A stretch of DNA of 64,000 nucleotides from Paragonimus skrjabini miyazakii (GCA_014338405.1 JTDE01000025.1:435854-499853), one strand, 5' to 3'; numbered from the stretch's first letter, positions 12,251 to 24,382 are shown. Made by a program: numbers and translations. Notes: a model not told the origin generated them from the sequence alone.

Positions 12251-12687
12251 GTACGTGTCGTTGTCTGACTACTCACGAATAGCATAATATGATCGTCTAT
12301 CCTTACTAAGAAACTAGTATTGATGCTGTTTTTATGAAAAAGAGGACCAGTGGTGTAGTAAACTCCAAACTGGATGACTGAGAAGCTGTTGTACTTCAGA
12401 CCTCTATAGTTGGGTCTGACTGTCATGAGCGACCCTGCCGGTATGCACATCACGATCCGACTTAACCCAGTAGGCTATCGAGATGTCCACTTTCTGATAA
12501 CACGTCGAGATAAAGTCTATTCTTGATGGACAGTGTTTGGAAGAAAGCTATGAAGGATTCCGCAGTTTTCGTTCATTTTGTAATAAAAATATCTTTTAGA
12601 TGAGATCCAACTGCGAAAAGGCAGTGTGTCGGCTGGATTCTAAACAAGGAGAGAAACAACATACCTCAACGAGGCAAGCGCTCACAG
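12251..12687. other. No gene seen
   Basis: A 68-codon minus frame (12247-12453) overlaps the end of the preceding exon and has no support of its own. Confidence 0.4.
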
Positions 12688-12735
12688 TTGGGCCTCATTT
12701 AAAATCATAAATCTGCCAAACTACTTATTAGTAAT
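12688..12735 (+). repeat. SINE tail, upstream copy
   Basis: A 48-bp block with consensus TTGGGYYTCATYTAAAATCA… recurs at 12993-13040 with only a few, mostly transition, differences. It appears to be the 3' tail of a SINE whose body here is degenerate or missing. Confidence 0.7.
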
Positions 12736-12869
12736 ACAATCCGTCTGCTCAGCAGTGGCATTGGTGGATTCCAGCGTGAACTGTTCGATAAATCCTGCCG
12801 GGTCAGTCGATCTCCTGGATCATTTGTTGAATTCCATATGAGACAGTGGGACGGGTGGGTAACCGAATC

Positions 12870-13040
12870 CAAATGTGAGATTTCCGAGCTCCTGATGTGG
12901 TTTCGTAGCTCAGCTGGTAAAGTGCTTGCCGCATTGAGACATAATGTTTCTGTAGCTGGTTAGAATCCAGCCAAAACCCTGACTTTTCAAAATTGGGTTT
13001 CATCTAAAATCATGAATCTGCCAAACTACTTACTAGTGAT
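12870..13040 (+). mobile_element. tRNA-derived SINE
   Basis: A tRNA-like head holds a box A, TAGCTCAGCTGG, followed by TAAAGTGC, and about 45 bp later a box B-like GGTTAGAATCC (canonical GGTTCGAATCC) closing a CTGG…CCAG stem. This is the internal RNA polymerase III promoter arrangement of a tRNA. Downstream is a non-tRNA tail (…AAATTGGGTTTCATCTAAAATC…) matching the block at 12688-12735. The anticodon arm is not credible, so this is a SINE and not a functional tRNA. Trematodes carry tRNA-related SINEs of this design; the family is not identified. Confidence 0.65.
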
Positions 13041-14740
13041 GAAAATATGTTCGTAACTCAGTGCAATCGCTGGGAATTTCAGATCTTGCGCGAAACAATG
13101 GTAGAAACCAATCTGCTTGCTCGTGTAACTGTTCACCAGATAAGTCTTCCAGTAAGTTGGCGACTCATAATAAAACCGTTGCGGTGATGGTCTCTGAGAA
13201 TGGGCCACTCACATGCTTTAAGGAGCTATTTCTACGCAAATACCACCTACTGCATTGCTTAAAGACAACCAGTCTCCCTTTTTCTCTTTTAAATACCACT
13301 CGAACCTGATGACTTCTACTGTAAAACCTTGACATCTTCTAGACAATGTTAATTTGTGTATAGTTGTTCTTTCACGGAGTAAAAAAATTGTCAATTCTAG
13401 ACTTGTTTACCCTAACATTTTGATTGGTAACAAAATAGACAGTGTACTACTCAATATCAACGTTGCTGAAGTATGCAGATAAATCTATCAGTTGTCCTGA
13501 TGTCCCAGATGGAACCAATAATTCCATTTTTACAGGCCAACTTTCAGTTAGAGTGAAAATGTGTTTTTTACTATGACTATTAGTTTTGGTTTTCTGGTCA
13601 ACGATGAGAACAAAGTGGCCTATGTTCATATGGATCTACCGTAATCAGAAACAGAATCGATAAACCACAACTGTAAAGCTAGCAATACAATTATTTATTA
13701 CGAGGCAAGATGAGCATGATTGCGGTATAGCGACATATTTGATTCACACCCGACCAGTTCTCTCGATAAGTTGCAGACATTCTCACGGTCTTTCAAACAA
13801 CACTTCGTCTTATCTTGACTAGTGGAACCGAGTCAGCACATCAAAACTTATATTTCAATGCCCGGCGATTGCAGTAAACTGTTCAAAAGTTGAGCGTCTT
13901 TGAACATGACCGTACAATTTGCAGGTCAAGAAAGTGACCATAATATCCGGTTAATATTATATGGATAAATGGATTGCAACAAAGATTTATTGAAAACCGA
14001 ACATCATTGTCACAGAGCTCCAATTTGTCTTCTGTTATAGAGAGATGACAAAAGGTTGGTATGTGAAATGTGCGAATGAGGAAAACACGAAAGAGTGTTA
14101 TTACCCGAAGAACGATATTATCTTATATTTTGGTGGACAGTTGCTAATCGTCAGCACAAAAACTGCTCAAAATCTGAATGTCAGGAGGTTTGGATAAAGT
14201 GACATGCTAAGATCGGTCAAAATGCAAATCTAAAAGAATACCGGAAGTATCACTAACTATACTCGATCACGTTGTTTCCGCTTCACTCAACACTTTCGTG
14301 ATCAATAAAGTAATAGGTTCCAATTAACATCCCGGTATATGCAGTATACTGATTTTTTGAGTTTGATTATATCAAAAGTAGGCCCAACACTATTCAATTC
14401 AGGTGTCTGGTCATGTATTGTTCAACTTCCATGTTTTTACGATCATTTGACCTTGACTCAGATATTTTTCGTTTCACCGTGTTGATTTGTTAGTTGTGCA
14501 AATACCTGGTTGTGAATTATTGTACATTGCTTGAGTGGTGAGTGTGCCATTTATATCTGGTGCCTAGCTCATTTTTGTTGTTTTGAAACAGGTGACTGCT
14601 CGGAGAAACTTTGTTGTGTATGAGTGCCCTTTAACATGATTATGATTCATATTTAGCCTGTTCGTCACCAAATTGTACATCATCTTCTGGAGGTAGTGTG
14701 TCGGTTGAAATTACTGAGGTTGTCTACTCATCTACTTTAG
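13041..14740. other. No firmly supported gene
   Basis: Overlapping 60-82-codon frames on both strands at 13026-13309 lack splice support. The rest is AT-rich with no recognised repeat. Confidence 0.35.
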
Positions 14741-15412
14741 TGGTACCGTAGTATTGTAATCCAAGCCTGTTTGAATAACTTGTGTTCGTTGGTCTATTAC
14801 CTCACGTTGTTCAGCGTCTTTAGGGAAGATTGCACAGAACTCAGCAATGATCTTCAGTCTTGTCAGAACGTGATAACATTTATTAATTCCGAGATGTGAC
14901 CCATTCTAAATGGTCGACTAGCCCCAATTGAGCAGGCGAAGGCTCTCATTTGCTGTGGCTTCTTTGTTGGTAGTAATAGTCGTAAAACTATTCTGACGAG
15001 ATCCGCATCGTTACGAGCTGAGCTGCAAGAAAGAACACCGAAGTAAAAAGTTGATCTGGCGGTGGTTTCATTGCAACTCGAAGCAGGGTTAGAAGCGACT
15101 GACTTCAACGCTATGCTAGCCCATGAGGACAATTGTAATGAGCGTGCTGAAGTAGAAAACACTGCTGATAAACGTAAACGAAGCAGTTACATTCATAAGT
15201 TTCCTAATGATTGTAGCCTGCGTTCGAGTCTGACCTTTTCATATGCGGAGATAAGTTCTGTACCAGTTCTTCCGACTATAAACTGGCAATGCCAGGGACA
15301 GATATTTGCTGCTTCGACGGCAACCCCATGGTACACTGGACATTTTCCCCATATATCCAGTACCACGGGGAATCTGAATTGTAGGGCGCCGGACAGAGAC
15401 TATTTTATCTGA
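14741..15412 (+). pseudogene. Decayed 224-codon reading frame
   Basis: A strong acceptor-like site (TGTCTACTCATCTACTTTAG) is followed by one plus frame running 224 codons with only two internal stops: TGA at 14897-14899 and TAA at 15044-15046. The three open parts read as one continuous protein-like sequence, including LAPIEQAKALICCGFF, then KTILTRSASLRAELQER, then after the second stop VVSLQLEAGLEATDFNAM and a polar segment with Cys residues. This pattern suits a dead gene or a retroelement gag-like frame. I do not recognise the family. Overlapping minus frames are shadows. Confidence 0.5.
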
Positions 15413-17119
15413 CGAATTTCTGCTCAAATTGCGCTTGGAAATCATTTGATGAATACCTTATGTTATAGTTCAGTAGTGACTATCGCATTGCACGTTAGTT
15501 GTTAAAATAACTTTATGAACGTCCCTATAGCAATTAATGATAACTAGGCTGCAACCCGCTACCAAGGACTTAAATAAGAATGTCGAAGCATTATCGTAAC
15601 TGTCTGTACGGTTGTGAAACGGTACAGTTGCATTAAATCAAATGAATGATATGGTTGATCAGTGACATTAATAAAACGCATCACAAAAGCCCTACTGTTA
15701 TACCTGCAACAAAAGTGCGTGGAAAGCTACGAGTCACAGATTTGTTGTAGCTTGAGAACGATTATTCGACACACTGATCGAGTTCATTATGCCGCTTGTT
15801 ATTTTACTTTCTTCGAGTACTGCGTGCTTCATCAAATTTGGAGCTAGGCTCTGTTTACTGTTTTGAGCCTCTTGGCTGTTCGATAGAACTCATTTGGGTT
15901 GTTGCATGTTTAACCTGTTAGGCATCAGTTTTTCACTCATTCTCCGAAAATGATTAATCGATCGAACTTGCTGGGGCCTTTTAATTATTCGGCTTACCAA
16001 TCTGTTTAATAGTAACATGGCAATGTGATTATTTGCAATCCCTGGTTTGTCATCATACGTTGATCATCTTCTTCGTCGTACATCGTGCATGCAGAACAGT
16101 TAGGTTCTCGTAATGAGAACTTTTGAAGGGAAAACAAATAGGCGACATGATTGCTTCAGCATTCAGCAAAGCAGTGTAAAATAATTGAAAATAGTGTTCA
16201 AGTGTCAAAACGAGTAGATTGCAAATAGCAATAGAAGTCAGATAAACCAACATCCATGGAAATTGGTGTAACAAGCAAATAGTAGCAGTCTGGGTTCCGC
16301 GGCGATTAACATTAGTCATACCGGCCACATCGGGAAGTTGATCACACAGCTCAAGCAAGAAGTATTGCTCAAACTTGGATACGCAAGCACACTGTCGACA
16401 AATTGTATATATTCATTGAACATTTTTGCTTAGTGCGTTTTAGGATTTGAAAAAACAATTGCGCTTGAGAAAGTTTGTTTGTCATGATAACATAATAAAT
16501 TCAGAAGACGTTTCTCCAGATAACGCCTTCAAAACTGACCTCTAAGCTTCATGTTGTGCACGAAGACTGGCTTAATCTGACTGCTCTGTATGTTTTTTAG
16601 AAAATCTAATGATGAATGCAAGACATAGATTGAAACGCAACTAATGAAATCCATGTTTTGTCTGTATATGAACTTTAGACAAAGTCACAGTCCATGGTGA
16701 ATTTGCCTAACAGCTTAACAGAAAGAACCATCGAGTCCAAATGTCTTATATATCCAAATGTTTTCAGTTAGTGACTGAGGAGAATAAACGATATTTTGAC
16801 GCCTCGCAATATATACCTTTTATCATTATTGGGAAACAAAGCATTTTATAAAGTCAAAACCCACCAGTATCGCCAGTCACTTGGGTGCTTACATGAGTAG
16901 TCTATCTTAGTTTTATTTTTTTTTCCGTTCACTATCTAACGGTGACAAACTCATCAATAAAAAACGTTGAACATGTAGTAGTCGTACGGCAGCCCTATGA
17001 TACGGCCATTCTACGGAGCCAACCAATGAAAAGACTGCTACGTTTCACACCATCTAGAGTGCCGTTGTCCAAAGGATTCTCATCAATGTTCTGTCCGTTG
17101 ACTCACTGAATAGACCGAT
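15413..17119. other. No supported gene
   Basis: A 101-codon minus frame (16053-16358) has no convincing splice sites. No repeat recognised. Confidence 0.35.
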
Positions 17120-17213
17120 ATGAATTCTAATTATCAAAACCAAGCGCAGCTCCAAATGGAGCTTGTCACGCCGCTAATTGCCACCGCATGCACCATGGGA
17201 TTGATCAGCATGG
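17120..17213 (+). CDS. Candidate first coding exon with a hydrophobic segment
   Basis: ATG at 17120 opens 31 codons: MNSNYQNQAQLQ, then MELVTPLIATACTMGLISM, ending in phase 1 at ATGG|GTGAGT. The region is more GC-rich than its surroundings. The second half could be a transmembrane segment. A second in-frame ATG sits twelve codons in. Later exons were not linked with certainty: strong acceptors at about 17402 and 18098 imply other phases, and a gap intervenes. Confidence 0.42.
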
Positions 17214-17893
17214 GTGAGTCACGCTGTAGCTTTAAAAGTAGATGACGTGTTGATATTCATAATCAACAAGCATATTTTTACATCAAACATACTAGTTCAT
17301 AAAAAATCAACTGAAGAATTTACATCCATAGAAAACTGAATAAGCGTTCAAATGTAACACTTTATAATATCACTGCCAGGTAATTGGTTCTTTATTTGTG
17401 CAGACACTGGTGACGTCTTACTTCGAAAATGATAATTCTACGTTTTTGCAGAGTATTAATCGTGGCATCCAAGTGAAGTTGGTGTGATACCATGTTCAGC
17501 AGCTGTAAAGTATAGAATGTTGGCCCAGACAGCAAACGCAGTCACCCTGAATATATTCTGAACAGTAGTGAAGCAGTTTAAAAAAGACAATTCGAGTGCG
17601 TTCTGGTAAATGAATCGTCAGTAATTAAAACCGATTTTAGTAAGCCAAGATGTTTTAAGAGTTAATTTAATTTCTATTTTTGTCCATCTATTTTAGTTAG
17701 TACAAGTCATTATAGAAACATAATTGTTAACTGGTTAAATGATACACAATGTTGGCTCATACAGCACGCTTACGACATCCTGCACGACATTCCTGGATTC
17801 AAATGGAGAAGTTAGCCAAATTATTTATTGACATGTGGCCGAGCATGATTTTATTTCGTAAGTTATTTCGCACAAGTTACCTGGTTGGGAGAC

Positions 17894-17993
17894 NNNNNNN
17901 NNNNNNNNNNNNNNNNNNNNNNNNNNNNNNNNNNNNNNNNNNNNNNNNNNNNNNNNNNNNNNNNNNNNNNNNNNNNNNNNNNNNNNNNNNNNN
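17894..17993. other. Assembly gap (100 N)
   Basis: Exactly 100 N, the conventional length for a gap of unknown size. It interrupts the plus gene suggested by the exons at 17120 and 18099. Confidence 0.99.
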
Positions 17994-18098
17994 GCGGGTG
18001 TTGTAAAATGATACAAGACGATACAAAATGTAACCCAATGAGAATATTTAAAAAATGTCCTCACCAGTTGACTACCAAAAAGTTTGTTTAATTTGCAG

Positions 18099-18135
18099 TT
18101 GAACAGAGTTTTTGACTTAGAATTCACTGGTTTTG
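18099..18135 (+). CDS. Candidate short exon
   Basis: A strong acceptor (AAAGTTTGTTTAATTTGCAG) opens LNRVFDLEFTGF, which either ends at TTTTG|GTAGGA or reads on in frame to a TAG at about 18186 (…RNMEKNWISWNQNRYM). A competing reading uses the TAG just downstream as an acceptor, opening a Lys-rich frame to about 18285. One of these is probably right; the sequence alone does not decide. Confidence 0.3.
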
Positions 18136-18189
18136 GTAGGAATATGGAGAAAAACTGGATTTCTTGGAATCAAAACAGATATATGTAGA

Positions 18190-19179
18190 TATAAAAAAGG
18201 AAAGTTGGCAAATGAACTGCTTATTTATAAAGAAGTAATAATTCAAAGGTTCAATCCAGCTGTTAGCAATCACAATAAAAAAAGGGTGAGCTGCGTTTGC
18301 TGGATATTTGACTTCAAACATACATAGGCAAACGAAATGAATAACGACAACAAACGTCTGCATGTACGAATGTTAATTAGGTATCAAGCTGCATGTACTG
18401 CTTACGTTTAGAACTTCCCAAAACATATTTGGGACAAGCTGCATTTATCAAGCAGATGCAATGGAACATTTTGCCGTGGACTGCTTATTTTCCTCCATTC
18501 TTCTGTGGAACTTATTTATTGCTGTTCAACGGTTGACCGTTCAGGATTCACCTTGAGACCGATCTCACCCTTTGACATATATCACCAAGTAACTCGTTTA
18601 TTGCTTACTGTTTAGACAGTATGGTTAATTTGCTTACTCTAATAAAACGTGCAGTTTAAAATTGTCCAAACTAAAGGATAGCACATCGATTCGGTAACAC
18701 GGATTGGTTCAAAGTTCGTCCCAATTCTGTTCCGTTTGGGGCATCTGCGAAATGGTTCGAACAGGTTTTTTTCCCGTATCAATTTAACCTTCTCGTGGAG
18801 TGCAACTTCGGAAAAGAACTGACCATGCATTTAATATCTTACTATCTTTATGATAGTTCCTTTGTTATTCTGGTTTTTCTGAGGATAGCACATATCACAA
18901 AGTTACGGCGTTTCCTTACATACCTAAAACTTCATCATCATAAGCAGCAGAACATCAGTGGTTCACACTGACGTCTAACTGACACAAAGCCTCAGTGGAA
19001 AAATCCTACATAGAGAGAGAGAAATAAAAAGAATGGGACGAGAAGGAACTTAACTATTAAAAATAGCTACGTCTATGTTCAAAAACTCTAAATCAAGGTA
19101 CCCAAACTTCGAAAACACACAACAGCTGTAATTGAACGTAATGCGTGATCAGCGAGACAGCTACCTTACGGTTTCCATT
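18190..19179. other. No supported gene
   Basis: A Lys-rich plus frame (18133-18327) ends near a GTGAGC donor but is AT-rich and ambiguous. No repeat seen up to the RTE end. Confidence 0.3.
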
Positions 19180-20030
19180 GACTCGCTTCATTAAGCGCAC
19201 CCACCTTACATACAACTCGGACAAACAACGAAGTTATTCATGCCACTGAGCTCGGCTAGTCATCATCTCGCCTAACGTCTCAAGCCACTGAGTCTGCGAT
19301 TCGCGAAGGCCCAAGGCCAAGAGACGAACCCGATCTACAGTTACCAACCACTTTGTGAACGACTTCGTTTCCCTGCGCCTGGTCATCACCTGTCAACGTC
19401 GCACCTTACGTTAGTCGGTCGCAGCGTCGGCAAACAGTGCTCGGTGTGACAGACGTTTGGCTGGCATCCTTAGTACATGACCTAACCACCCAAGTCTGTG
19501 CAAATGTAATGACTGAATAGAAGAATTCATTTGACACTCAGTGCCAAACACTCGCTTCCTAACCTCCTCGTTACTTACTAGCTGGTGTCACCCAATACGA
19601 GCAATTGAAAGCAAACATTGGTGGTCAACTACCTGAAGACGTCTCTCGTCCTCTACTCTGAGCGGCCACGTTTCGCTGCCGCAAAGTAATACAGTCTTCA
19701 CTGTCGTCTGATATACGCAACCCTTAAGCTTCAGGGAAATACCTCTTTGTCGTCATAGGTGTCTCAGATTGGCGAACACCGCCCTAGCCTTGGAGATACG
19801 CGCCTCTATTTCATTCTCTACACCTCCGTTACCGCCGCCGATGCAGCTTCCCAGGTATACAGACCGGTCAACAACCTCCATGGCTTCATTATTTGACGAT
19901 AGATTTACGTAATAAAAGCAATCTTGCTGAAGTACTTTGCACTTCGAGGATGCAAAGCGCATTCCGAAGTGTTAGGGTGCCCACTCTGTTACCGTCCCAA
20001 GCCGCCTCCCGCGTGAGAAAGAAAGAAAAA
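19180..20030 (-). mobile_element. RTE-type LINE, truncated 3' end, decayed
   Basis: The minus strand encodes, with stops and frame breaks, the C-terminal part of a non-LTR retrotransposon polyprotein in the usual order. It starts with MRFASSKCKVLQQD, then VDRSVYLGSCIGGGNGG, then IEARISKARAVFANLRHL; after a stop come GSETWPLRVEDERRLQVVD, LHRLGWLGHVLRMPAKRLSH and …TQWLETLGEMMTSRAQWH before the final stop. These segments follow the reverse transcriptase core in RTE-clade elements, which are very common in trematode genomes (family knowledge). The RT catalytic core is absent, so the copy is 5'-truncated, and several stops show that it is dead. Repeat R1 copy 2 abuts its 5' side. Confidence 0.85.
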
Positions 20031-20059
20031 GCGATTGACTCAACCCTACATAACGGAAC

Positions 20060-20400
20060 TGTTCAGATTGATCGAGACTTTTTATACCGCTATGCTCATT
20101 AGTGACCCTAACTCTTTTTATCGGTAATTGTTCTCTTTGATGTCTCGGGAATGTTTGTCATTACGCGCCTTATAAATACTTTGTAATTGTCGCCTTTGTT
20201 GCACACGTGTTGGGGCGAAACAAAGCTGTTTTTTGAACGTGTTTTGGCTTGCTTTGGAAGCGGATACGGGAAAGTCGCGGTACTATTCAGGACCGAGATT
20301 ATCTTGTTAATTACTACCGGGACGAGAATCCGAGTTATATCAAGCCTACCACTATATCGAGAACGGACCATCGTATCGTTTAGAAGGGTTTACAACACGA
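20060..20400. repeat. Dispersed repeat R1, copy 2
   Basis: Diverged copy of 491-830; the landmarks are described there. It lies immediately upstream (on the minus strand) of the RTE fragment, so it may be a separate insertion or may have travelled with that element. Copy 1 has no RTE sequence beside it, which favours independence. Confidence 0.6.
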
Positions 20401-20633
20401 AGTAATTAGCAGGTCCTTAGGATGTTATGGCTACCGATTGTTTTACGTTGTCCGGTATGTTATTTTAAGGCGCCTATCACTTCAGATTTTTACATGGACT
20501 TAATTCTATAAGTACAACGCATTTTTGGAGTGATCTTACAGTAGTTTCGCAGGCTGTTTTCAAGCCGGTTATTTCGAGCCAATTTTCCCGTGTATACTGA
20601 TCAGTCAAGTAAGTGATAGTCGAATCTTCACAG

Positions 20634-20730
20634 ATATCAGACCGAACAAGTATTTCTTTAAGGGATGTATTGGGTCTTTGTTCATATTACATAGACGGAA
20701 ACGAGGACTTGTTAGTGACAATGGTCCAAT
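20634..20730 (+). CDS. Candidate exon, unknown protein
   Basis: An acceptor (…GTCGAATCTTCACAG) opens 32 codons (ISDRTSISLRDVLGLCSYYI… to …LLVTMVQ) ending in phase 1 at CCAAT|GTAAGC. If the donor is ignored the frame stays open to a stop at 20918 and remains protein-like. Only 25 bp upstream there is another GTAAGT, too close to form an intron with this acceptor. No family is recognised. Confidence 0.35.
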
Positions 20731-20918
20731 GTAAGCAATCGATCTCTATGGCACTGGCTGAACAATTATACAAAAAATATATTCTCATTATATATTTCCC
20801 TGAAGTCTACTATATGGACTATATGTTGAACACATTGTTAGATGCCATTATTAGACATTTGCAGCCATGTTATCTGTTTGTTCTCTTCGTTGACCTAAAT
20901 CGTTATCAGTTGATTTAA

Positions 20919-23499
20919 AGGCTTGCTTCATCATTAATTATTTATATCGCCACTGACAAGTCTTTTATCTTGTTTAGCGCAGTTTTGGTCAAATATGCTT
21001 TCACTTGCCTAGCAGATGCGAAAATCCGATCTTTCACTGATTCCTCGATTTCAAGCCCAGTGAATGAAGTCGAGGCAAGGAATCAGCAGGCTGTTATAAA
21101 TCATCTCGACAATAGGAGTTCATTGGTCTGCAGGACCATTGATTAAGCGGACTGAATAGTTAGCCGACTGAAACCTTGTAAAACCAGAATAAGTAAACCT
21201 CCCCACTGAAAGCCACACTCGAACTTGGCTAACTCCACAGAAGTCGCTCCTATGTTTGTCTGAAATCCTACACTAATGTAAACACGTTGACCACTGATAC
21301 AAACCATTTCTCTGAAGACAGCACGCTAATAAATTCATTTATTTGCATAGCTGCAAAGGACAAAGCCAGTAATCGCCACATTCATCCCAGGATAATTTAT
21401 CCTCCAGACGGTGCATACCGAAAAACTCATCCAATGAACATTTCGTCCTTAGACAATTCATTCCAACACTTTTACTGTATATACTGGCCATTACATATTA
21501 AGATTTCAGACACCTCCCGCACCGTCTGAACTGCTTCTGGCGGTGCGTTTTATTAGTTCACAATTCAGTCCCTGTTCCATTATTTCTGATGTATTTTTTT
21601 CTAATCAGCATTTTCCCAGTTCATGCTTATTGCAAGACAGAGAACTCTCACATGTTTGGAAATTGTAAATGCCGTTAGTTAAATTCAAAGGGCAACCGAC
21701 AGTATGCAACGAACATTTGCAACTAGTGTAAAAATGCTCCAGTTCAATTTCCCGCCTTTACATTATCACATTGAAATCGTTCCCTGGGTACTGTTTTAGG
21801 CGATCTCCAGCCTGGTTAAAACGTGCACTTTTTATAACCTTGTGATCTTCCGAACACTTGGTTGTTAATACGCCGGTGTGTTGCTTATTGCATCCTTCTG
21901 TTGAGTTGTTCTTTTTCGGTGTACCTGGCATACATACCTAAACTTTGAGTTTATTTACCTAGTTCCAGGTCCTAAGCATTCGTCACTGCTCGCTTGCTAT
22001 GTGTAGAGTATGTACTCAATAGATATTCCAGGTACACCAAATACGATTAACTCTGTTGAAGAATAGAATAATGCAGTGAACAGCGTATCAGCGTGAACAA
22101 GTATATGAAAGCCCAAAGACATCTGGATTGCTTTGAGGTTTTGTGTGTAATGTGTAGACCCCGAGTCACTGACGATATTTTGTGACCGAATTGTTTACTG
22201 AAACATCCACCTGGCGTTGTTTTCCATCGATAAACCACTTTGATTGTTTTACTCATAGATGTACGCTTTCCAATATGTTCAGTCACTTAGTTAGGTATCG
22301 GTTTAGTCTAGTACCATGGCGTTTGTATCTAGAGGAGTCAAAATCAATCGTTTGCCAGCACACACGCACGTACTGCTGAGATAGACTACCTACGATCATT
22401 TGATTGTGGACTAGCTGAACTCACTTGATGGTCACCCTTAAACATGGTTGTTTATGTATACAACTTTTGAGTGATGAACTCACCGCCAAGGACACAATGT
22501 CATCAGGACACGCTTTAAGCTTAATTTACTCTACAAGGAAGTCAGTAGTCAACATGGCTTGAAATTGCCAACGCATTAACTTGCTTGTTGAACACCACTT
22601 TTTACTACTAATGTCATGCACTCATACAATTTTTAATGAGAACGTGAAGTAGCCTTAACATCACTCATAGTCGCTACCCTTTCAAAGATTACAAGCCAAC
22701 CTTTTTTTAAGTGAATAGATATACTGAAGGTAAACACTTGTTAGATCTAGTCAACAGTTACTATCCTTGTCAAGGACATGATATAAAATTCAGTCACGTT
22801 TTAATGAGACAACCATAGTGACCGCTGCATCGCTGCCCTCACATTAAGCACGACTGAATTATTGTGTACAAACGATCAATCAGATTCGTCTGTGGGCTAT
22901 GCTGAGTGCGTGTCTTGTTAATTCCAATCGGTGATAGTACGACCTAATTTGCAAGTTGAAATCACAGAGTCGTTCAAAAGGTTGAACAACATTTTAATCA
23001 ATTTGCTTGTGTTTGCGAACAGTTGTTTCCTTCTAGCGGTATTTTTTTCTTCGCGGACGTATTACCTCGTTAAAGTTCCAAAACGCAAACGATAAGATTT
23101 TCTTAAAATTGTTAGTGACACGTGTTCACCCTAACACTAATGTTCATCTACCGGGACAGAATTAGATCAACTGCTCAGATATAACGATGAAGTAAAATGT
23201 ACAACTGGACACTGAACTACAGATTAAAGTTGATAAAAACAAGCTGTGGACAATCAGATGACCGTCTGTAGGAATTATTCCGGACTATAATTTGGTAGTA
23301 ACTGTTATCATACCGTATCTACTCCTAGCATCAATATGTATGTTTGGACACAACAGCTTTCAAAAATTTCGAAAATGTTTGCAGTATCATTCGGTATACG
23401 GCTTGCATGCAATGTATGATGAACGCATTTCAGCATCTTTTGCGGTTCACCTGTTTATTTTCTGATCTTCAATATACCAATATTTTCTACCCTTTACAG
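20919..23499. other. No supported gene
   Basis: Several 60-80-codon frames (21287-21529 plus, 22047-22286 minus, 22182-22379 plus) without good splice pairs. No repeat recognised. Confidence 0.35.
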
Positions 23500-24382
23500 T
23501 ATTGCTAATTATAATTTTGGACACAATTTGTCGAGGTCGCAAGGGGTGTGTTGGATGCAACTGCAGAAAGAAAGAGGAGGAAAAACCGATTGGTAGGTTG
23601 TCAGGGTTTGTAAACACATCACTCCGTTATGTACCACGAAGTCTTTTGTGCAGCCTGACTTCGAACATTCAGACTGGTAAAACATCAACGTGACTCAACA
23701 TTATATATCCATGATGTTGTGGCCTTCAAAAGTTTATTCACAGATGTAACCGTCCAACCAACCAAATGAGTCTGAGGAAGCAGTGGTTGTATCACAAGTG
23801 TACATCTAAACAGTGAGTTGTACTGAACTAGTAGAAAAGACAGTGTGAATCAAGAACGAACCAGTAACAAGCTCACCTACACTGTTCCCAATTTGTGACT
23901 GTTAACTGGAGGATACTTAGTTCATGATGATAACACTTATTAGATATAAAAAAAGCTTTCTCCGAAATGAACTTGAAAAAACAAGCTGGTAGTGGTATAT
24001 TGCACTATCTTTGTGCGTGCAAAAGGAACTGTTTTTTAAATTAGCACTACCCTGGTAGTGCTAGTGTATTACTTCTTTTCCTCATACTTGAACAGAATAA
24101 TTACCGTAAGTGACAATTTTATGCATATTTTTTAAATTTCTTTTCTGCTATATGTGCTTGAAAAAAAGCAGCGAAATCAGTCCGAACAAAGATTGTACAA
24201 ATCACCACTACTCATATAACCCAGTTAACAAGATCCAAAGTGTAGAAACGGTGCTTTATAGACAGATTCATATGTGCAGAAGCTAACTCAAACAACCGGC
24301 AATTCTTCCACTGTTTTATTGTTTCTAGTACGAGGTGAGTCTACCGACGAGGATTTTGAGGATATGGAGTCACAAATAAATG
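23500..24382 (+). CDS. Two in-phase exons, Cys-rich then acidic segment
   Basis: Exon A is 23500-23592, after acceptor TTTTCTACCCTTTACAG, and ends at ATTG|GTAGGT in phase 1. It encodes a basic Cys cluster, CRGRKGCVGCNCRKKEEEKP (spacing C-x5-C-x2-C-x-C). Exon B is 24329-24382, after a textbook acceptor (CACTGTTTTATTGTTTCTAG), and ends at AATG|GTAAGA in phase 1; it encodes the acidic RGESTDEDFEDMESQIN. A's phase-1 end fits B's two-base start, giving …EKPIVRGESTDEDF. The Cys pattern resembles a short CXC-like or metal-binding cluster, but spacing does not match any family I can name. Further exons on both sides are expected. Confidence 0.5.
24042..24063. repeat. Perfect inverted repeat, 10-bp arms
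   Basis: TAGCACTACC, a 2-base spacer (CT), then GGTAGTGCTA. It lies in the intron between the two exons above. It may be chance or a small hairpin. Confidence 0.8.

Noticed and set aside
12870..12975. Functional tRNA gene
   Set aside because: Box A is good, but box B carries a mismatch and no proper anticodon arm or acceptor stem forms; the 3' tail marks a SINE.
19893..20102. Plus-strand 69-codon frame
   Set aside because: Overlaps the minus-strand RTE coding remains and has no support of its own.
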